This document shows positions 59,743-64,000 of a stretch of DNA of 64,000 nt, piece by piece. This stretch comes from Chromobacterium vaccinii. Its GTDB lineage: Bacteria; Pseudomonadota; Gammaproteobacteria; Burkholderiales; Chromobacteriaceae. The notes beneath the pieces were generated by a model that saw only the letters and a list, made by a program, of their open reading frames with translations, was not told the origin of the DNA and searched no databases. The number at the start of each line of letters is the position of its first letter. The stretch's first letter is position 1. The DNA lies in the NCBI RefSeq assembly GCF_000971335.1, contig NZ_JZJL01000012.1, positions 49,885 through 113,884 on the forward strand, in the 5' to 3' direction. The position numbers and the translations under genes were made by a program.

Positions 59743-59756
59743 ATCTGGCGCGACTG

Positions 59757-59772
59757 TGGCATGATTGTTGCT
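59757..59772 (+). promoter_or_regulatory. Second sigma54 promoter, in front of flgJ
   Basis: TGGCATG ATTG TTGCT matches the sigma54 consensus TGGCAYG-N4-TTGCW completely, with GG at 58-59 and GC at 70-71 (10 bases between). It lies 24 bases before the flgJ start and just after the flgI stop. Confidence 0.8.
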
Positions 59773-59795
59773 TTTTACGCGGCGAGGAGTGATTG

Positions 59796-60758
59796 ATGAC
59801 CGCTAAATTCCAGTCTGTTCTGCCGCAGGACGCGCTCAGCCACCAGTTGGCGATAGACCCGAGCCATCTGCGCAGCCTGCGCGCCAAGGCCGCTTCGGAT
59901 CCAAAGGCCGCCGCGCGGGAGACTGCCGCACAGTTCGAGTCGCTGCTGATGGGCACCATGCTGAAAGCCATGCGCGAAACCAAGTTCGACGATTCGGACC
60001 AGTCCAACAGCATGGACACCTTTCGCGGCTTGTCCGACCAGCAGATGATCCAGGCGATGAGCGCCAACGGCGGCCTGGGGCTGGGGGACATGATCTACCG
60101 CCAGATCGCCAAGCAGTCGGGCTTCAGCCCGGATGAAGGCAAGACCGCGCTGGCGCATCGGCAGGCGGGTCCCGCGTTGATGGTTCAACCGGCGGGGCAG
60201 CGCATGCTGCAGGCTTACCGGAGCGCGCAGTCCGAGGCTGACGGCGCGGTGGCCAGCCTGGTCCAGCCGCCCGCGCCGCAAACGGCAGGAGGCGGCAAGA
60301 GTTTCGCCAACAGTTTGTTGCCGCATGCCCGCGGGGCGGCGCAGCAACTGGGCGTGGCGCCCGAGTGCGTGGTGGCCCACGCGGCTCTGGAGAGCGGCTG
60401 GGGCAAGCGCACGATACGCAACGGCGATGGCTCGGACAGCCACAACCTGTTCGGCATCAAGGCCGGTTCTGACTGGCAAGGCAAGACCACTACGGTCATG
60501 ACCACCGAGTACGTGGGCGGCGCGCCTCAGAAACGGATGGAAACCTTCCGTTCCTATGGCTCTTACGCCGAGGCGTTTTCCGATTACGCCAAAGTGCTCA
60601 AGGGTTCCTCGCGTTACAAGAACGTGTTGAACCAGGGGCAGAACATGTATGGCTTTGCCCAGGGGCTGCAGGCAGGCGGTTACGCCACCGATCCGCGCTA
60701 TGCGCGCAAGCTGGTGGACGTGGCGGCGAGTCTGGCGCAACAAGTCGCCAAAGCTTGA
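59796..60758 (+). CDS. flgJ: Peptidoglycan hydrolase and rod-capping protein FlgJ
   Basis: 320 residues from the ATG at 59796 (GAGGAG six bases upstream). The N-terminal half is the rod-cap domain (FESLLMGTMLKAMRETKFDD...MDTFRGLSDQQMIQAMSANGGLGLGDMIYRQI). The C-terminal half (about 170-320) is the glucosaminidase domain with AHAALESGWGKRTIRNGDGS, HNLFGIKAG and FRSYGSYAEAFSDYAKVL. It opens peptidoglycan for the rod. Confidence 0.97.
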   Translation: MTAKFQSVLPQDALSHQLAIDPSHLRSLRAKAASDPKAAARETAAQFESLLMGTMLKAMRETKFDDSDQSNSMDTFRGLSDQQMIQAMSANGGLGLGDMIYRQIAKQSGFSPDEGKTALAHRQAGPALMVQPAGQRMLQAYRSAQSEADGAVASLVQPPAPQTAGGGKSFANSLLPHARGAAQQLGVAPECVVAHAALESGWGKRTIRNGDGSDSHNLFGIKAGSDWQGKTTTVMTTEYVGGAPQKRMETFRSYGSYAEAFSDYAKVLKGSSRYKNVLNQGQNMYGFAQGLQAGGYATDPRYARKLVDVAASLAQQVAKA

Positions 60759-60785
60759 TCAAGTTTTGGCGCAAACAGCCGATAA
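60759..60785 (+). promoter_or_regulatory. Sigma28 (FliA) promoter of flgKL
   Basis: TCAA (60759-60762), 15 bases, then GCCGATAA (60778-60785), the exact -10 of the flagellar sigma28 class and a one-mismatch -35 (TAAA). It begins at the base after the flgJ stop and lies 23 bases before the flgK ATG. Confidence 0.85.
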
Positions 60786-60808
60786 GGACGGCAGGATAGG
60801 GGATAATC

Positions 60809-62623
60809 ATGGCAATCGTCGGAGCAGACATATTCAGCATCGGCCTGAGCGGCCTCAACGTCGCTCAGAACGCGTTGTCGGTGACGAGCAACAACATCTC
60901 CAATGCGGCCACGCCGGGTTACAACGTCGAATACCTGACCCAGGCAAACCGCCAACCGCAGAATGCCGGCTTCGGCTTTCTGGGGCAGGGCGTGGACGCC
61001 ACCAATGTGCTGCGCACCTATAGCCAGTTCCTGTCCACCCAGGTGCAGAGCGCGCAAGCCAACAGCAGCTTTTATTCTTCCCAGCTGCAGCAGTTGAACC
61101 AGATCAACAATACCATCGCCAACTCGACCCAGAGCCCGAATCCGGCCATACAGTCCTTCTTCGGCGCGTTGCAGACGCTGTCGCAGCAGCCGGCATCGCT
61201 GCCTGTCCGCCAGAACGTGCTGAGCATGGCGCAGGCGCTGGCCACGTCGATGACCTCGATGAACAACCAACTGGTGCAAATGCAGCAGGGGATCAACGGC
61301 CAGATCGACACCACGGTGCAGAGCATCAACGCCCTGGGCCAGCAGATCGCCGATCTGAACCAGAAGATCGGTTCCGCGACCGGCGGCAACGCCTCCGCTC
61401 CCCAGGCGCAGCCCAACGGGCTGCTGGACGCGCGCGATCAGGCGGTGCTGCAGCTGAACAAGCTGGTGGGCGCGACGGTTTCCATCGCCAGCGACGGCTC
61501 CTATACGGTGAATATCGGCAGCGGCCAGACGCTGGTGATCGGCGGCACGGTCAATCAACTGACCACTCAGGCCGATCCCAACAACAACACCAATCGCCAG
61601 GTCGGTTTCGTCAATCCGGCCGGCGGCGCTCCTGTCATTTTGCCCAATAGCGTGTTGGGCAGCGGCCAGCTGGGCGGGCTGCTCAATTTCCGCGACGGCG
61701 CGCTGTTGCAGACGCAAACCCAGCTGGGCACGCTGGCGATCAATTTCTCGGCGGCGATGAATTACCAGAACTCGTTGGGGCTGGATTACAACGCGCAGCC
61801 CGGCGGGCCGATTTTCCAGGACTTGTCGTCCTATGCCGCCAAGCCGCAATACGCGGCGGGGCAGTTCCAGGTGCTGATGGGAGACCCGAAGGCGCTGGCC
61901 ACCGCCTCCAATCTGGTGCCGACAGGCACCGCGGGCGGCACCAGCGGCGTGACGATGACCGGCGTGTGGTCTTCCTTGCCCGGCACCTACGCCGGCAGCA
62001 TCAATGGCTCGCCTCCGACCTTGCCGTTTCCGACAAACGCGACGCACCCGTCCAGCGGCATGACCAATATGACGATAACGGCATCGGGCACCGCGCCGGT
62101 GACGATGACCGCGACGATCACCGGCACGAATGGCGGCGGCCCTTACAATGTGGTGGCCAACACCGCTCAGCCCAACAGCTACAAATTGCAGACCACGGCA
62201 GTGCCGCCGGTGGATGTCGGCATCGGCTTCCAGCTGTCCGGCTCGCCGGACCTCGGCCAGAGCTTCACCGTGGGGCCCGCGACGGTTGGCGCGCCTAATT
62301 TGAAGGCGTCGGGCGACAACAGCAATCTGCTGCAATTGACCGCCCAGCAGAATCTCAATCTGGTCAATAATCAGTCGTACCAGGTTTATTACACCTCCAT
62401 GGTGGCTTCGGTGGGCAACCAGGGTTTCGCCGTCGGACAGATGAATTCCGGCGCGCAAAAAACGCTGGAGCAGGCCACCACCAACAACTCGAATTATTCC
62501 GGCGTGAATCTGGATCAGGAGGCCGCCAATCTGATCAAATACCAGCAGTCCTATCAGGCCTGCAGCAAGGTGATACAGATTGCGCAGAGCACCTTTTCCA
62601 GCATTCTGGGCATCATGTCCTGA
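60809..62623 (+). CDS. flgK: Hook-filament junction protein FlgK
   Basis: 604 residues. N-terminal SIGLSGLNVAQNALSVTSNNISNAATPGYNVEYL and C-terminal SGVNLDQEAANLIKYQQSYQACSKVIQIAQSTFSSIL. The central region (about 110-520) is the exposed, variable part. FlgK joins hook and filament. Late (sigma28) class gene. Confidence 0.97.
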   Translation: MAIVGADIFSIGLSGLNVAQNALSVTSNNISNAATPGYNVEYLTQANRQPQNAGFGFLGQGVDATNVLRTYSQFLSTQVQSAQANSSFYSSQLQQLNQINNTIANSTQSPNPAIQSFFGALQTLSQQPASLPVRQNVLSMAQALATSMTSMNNQLVQMQQGINGQIDTTVQSINALGQQIADLNQKIGSATGGNASAPQAQPNGLLDARDQAVLQLNKLVGATVSIASDGSYTVNIGSGQTLVIGGTVNQLTTQADPNNNTNRQVGFVNPAGGAPVILPNSVLGSGQLGGLLNFRDGALLQTQTQLGTLAINFSAAMNYQNSLGLDYNAQPGGPIFQDLSSYAAKPQYAAGQFQVLMGDPKALATASNLVPTGTAGGTSGVTMTGVWSSLPGTYAGSINGSPPTLPFPTNATHPSSGMTNMTITASGTAPVTMTATITGTNGGGPYNVVANTAQPNSYKLQTTAVPPVDVGIGFQLSGSPDLGQSFTVGPATVGAPNLKASGDNSNLLQLTAQQNLNLVNNQSYQVYYTSMVASVGNQGFAVGQMNSGAQKTLEQATTNNSNYSGVNLDQEAANLIKYQQSYQACSKVIQIAQSTFSSILGIMS

Positions 62624-62648
62624 AGCCATTATTTGAAGGAGAGCGGCG

Positions 62649-63584
62649 ATGCGCATCAGCTCAACAACGCTATATCAGTCGGGCGTGAACAATATGTCGA
62701 ACCTGCAGGCACAGCTGGTTCAGGTGAACACGCAGATCGACTACCAGAAGCGCGTGGTCACGCCATCGGACGATCCCGTCGCCGCCGCGCGAATCGAGTT
62801 GCTGAACACTTCCAGCGGCCAGAATACGCAGTACAAGGCGAATACCCAGGCAGTGGACAGCTGGCTGTCGTATTCCGATACCTCGCTGAAGAGCGCGATC
62901 GACCTGATGGGTTCGTTGAAGAGCCAGGCGATCTATGCCGGAAGCGGCGCTTTGTCGACCACGCAGCTGCAGGCGATTCAAAAAACGGTCAAGGAAGGGC
63001 TGTCCGAGTTGGTTGGCTATGCCAATGCGACCGACGGCAACGGTAGCTATTTGTTCAGCGGCAATCAGATCAACACCGCGCCCTTCGCGCTGGATTTGTC
63101 GAACAACCCGCCGACCATCGCCTACAACGGCGACGATGGCCAGCGCAGCGTGCAGGTCAGCTCCTCGCGGCTCATGGCGATTTCCGATCCGGGCAATACG
63201 GTGTTCGGTTCGCTGGCAAGCGGCGGCAGCCCCACTGCTGCTTTCGATTCGGTGATCAATCTGTACAACCTGCTGGGTCAGAATCCCAAGCCGGCCAATT
63301 TTTCGACGCAGATAAACACCATCATCAACCAGATGAGCGACGCGACCCAGCAGATGAGCATCGGTTTGGCGTCGGTGGGCGCGCGCGAGCAGGAAAATTC
63401 AAATCTGCAGAGCATGAGCGACAACTTGAATCTGCAATACAACTCCGGCATCGGCGACTTGCAGAACCTGGACATGGCTCAGGCGATTTCCCAGTTCACC
63501 CTGACTCAGACCTCGCTGCAGTACACGCAGAAGACCTATGCCCAGGTCGCGCAGCTGTCGCTGTTCAATTACATTTCCGGCTGA
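62649..63584 (+). CDS. flgL: Hook-filament junction protein FlgL
   Basis: 311 residues with the flagellin-like N-terminus MRISSTTLYQSGVNNMSNLQ and KRVVTPSDDPVAAARIELL, and the C-terminal pair of helices ending QVAQLSLFNYISG. It lies 26 bases after flgK behind GAAGGAGAG and shares its transcript. FliC does not follow in this window. Confidence 0.97.
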   Translation: MRISSTTLYQSGVNNMSNLQAQLVQVNTQIDYQKRVVTPSDDPVAAARIELLNTSSGQNTQYKANTQAVDSWLSYSDTSLKSAIDLMGSLKSQAIYAGSGALSTTQLQAIQKTVKEGLSELVGYANATDGNGSYLFSGNQINTAPFALDLSNNPPTIAYNGDDGQRSVQVSSSRLMAISDPGNTVFGSLASGGSPTAAFDSVINLYNLLGQNPKPANFSTQINTIINQMSDATQQMSIGLASVGAREQENSNLQSMSDNLNLQYNSGIGDLQNLDMAQAISQFTLTQTSLQYTQKTYAQVAQLSLFNYISG

Positions 63585-63599
63585 TGCGCCTTTTGGACG

Positions 63600-63626
63600 A
63601 AAACGGGCCGCATTGCGGCCCGTTTT
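63600..63626. terminator. Terminator between flgL and the astE-like gene
   Basis: A 12-bp stem AAAACGGGCCGC / GCGGCCCGTTTT (loop ATT), usable in both directions for these convergent genes. Confidence 0.9.
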
Positions 63627-63647
63627 CTTTTGCGCATTCCGACTCGC

Positions 63648-64000
63648 TCAGCCCAGGCTGGCGGGTTCCACCACGATGCCGGCGCGCAGTCCCGGCTTGA
63701 CCGCAGGGTTGGGGAACAGGATGCGCTCTTCGCCGCCGCAGGCCACATAGCGGACATCGCCGTCCTCGGCGATCAGCATGCCATCCGGCAGCACTGTGAA
63801 ATTTTCGACGTCGTCCGCAAGGTGCAGACGGAAAGCCTCGCTGAGTTTGACCAGATCGTATTTGGCGCGGAACAGGGGCAGCGGCGCCTGCTGCGCGCCG
63901 CTGGCGGCTGGTTCGGCCGATAGCAGCGCGCGCAGCGCCCGGTTTATGCCGGAGAAGCGCGACAGGTCGTTCTGGCCAGTGTGTGCGTGGTCGGCGTCTT
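63648..64000 (-). CDS. astE: Succinylglutamate desuccinylase/aspartoacylase-family protein (partial)
   Basis: The 3' 116 codons are in the window; the gene continues beyond base 64000 and stops at 63648-63650. No start codon is needed to see it: the frame reads FxGINRALRALLS after GQNDLSRFSG, then FRAKYDLVKLSEAFRLHLADD, then the C-terminal beta domain ERILFPNPAVKPGLRAGIVV. These are the conserved end of AstE, the zinc-dependent last enzyme of arginine succinyltransferase catabolism, releasing succinate and glutamate. The zinc ligands lie outside the window. Confidence 0.75.
   Translation of the reverse strand, partial: DADHAHTGQNDLSRFSGINRALRALLSAEPAASGAQQAPLPLFRAKYDLVKLSEAFRLHLADDVENFTVLPDGMLIAEDGDVRYVACGGEERILFPNPAVKPGLRAGIVVEPASLG

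Overview
The window is GC-rich (except one AT-rich patch) and gene-dense. It looks like chromosomal DNA of a motile, chitin-using betaproteobacterium, most likely Chromobacterium or a close relative in the Chromobacteriaceae. That is inferred from the gene set (GH18 chitinase, chito-oligosaccharide uptake locus, sigma54/sigma28 flagellar promoters, lptFG-pepA-holC order) and not from a marker gene. No rRNA, intact IS element, integrase or CRISPR array was seen.

Layout. 1-3.3 kb: tail of a DsbA-family protein, a secreted S41 protease and a secreted GH18 chitinase. 3.3-8.6 kb (minus): three parvulin-type prolyl isomerases, BolA, YciI, YciB, an SPFH/NfeD membrane pair and a 42-residue membrane peptide. 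8.7-15.7 kb: IMPACT/YigZ protein, DHH phosphoesterase, HAD phosphatase, ParA-like ATPase, a GMP reductase-like enzyme behind a structured leader, MaoC dehydratase, alpha/beta hydrolase, a class C beta-lactamase-like hydrolase and the remnant of a GNAT acetyltransferase. 15.7-28.4 kb: lptF-lptG-glnD facing away from pepA-holC, a very large acidic protein and a cobalamin adenosyltransferase; then a chemoreceptor, a Lys/His-rich exported protein and tRNA-Thr(UGU).

28.4-31.5 kb is a foreign, AT-rich island immediately downstream of tRNA-Thr. It holds a long noncoding stretch rich in GTNACC motifs, one intact 401-residue protein that I read as a possible cholera/pertussis-toxin-class mono-ADP-ribosyltransferase, and a frameshifted fragment of a P2-like phage portal protein. 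This is the most novel part of the window.

31.5-40.6 kb: two tandem secreted paralogues of unknown, carbohydrate-enzyme-like type, NudC, YbdK, a Kef-type antiporter, an MtfA peptidase, an MFS transporter and a frameshifted secreted protein. 40.7-47.8 kb: a chito-oligosaccharide or glucosaminide locus with an ABC importer lacking its ATPase, a BadF-type sugar kinase, a ROK regulator and a cytoplasmic GH9 enzyme. Together with the GH18 chitinase it suggests chitin/chitosan breakdown outside the cell and final hydrolysis and phosphorylation inside.

47.8-53.2 kb: a secreted protein of unknown function, RhlE-type helicase, a degenerate EAL protein, an unknown protein and a two-receiver regulator whose first receiver lacks its phospho-acceptor. 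53.4-63.6 kb: flgBCDEFGHIJKL with a sigma54 promoter before flgB, a second one before flgJ and a sigma28 promoter before flgK. The window ends in the 3' end of an astE-like gene.
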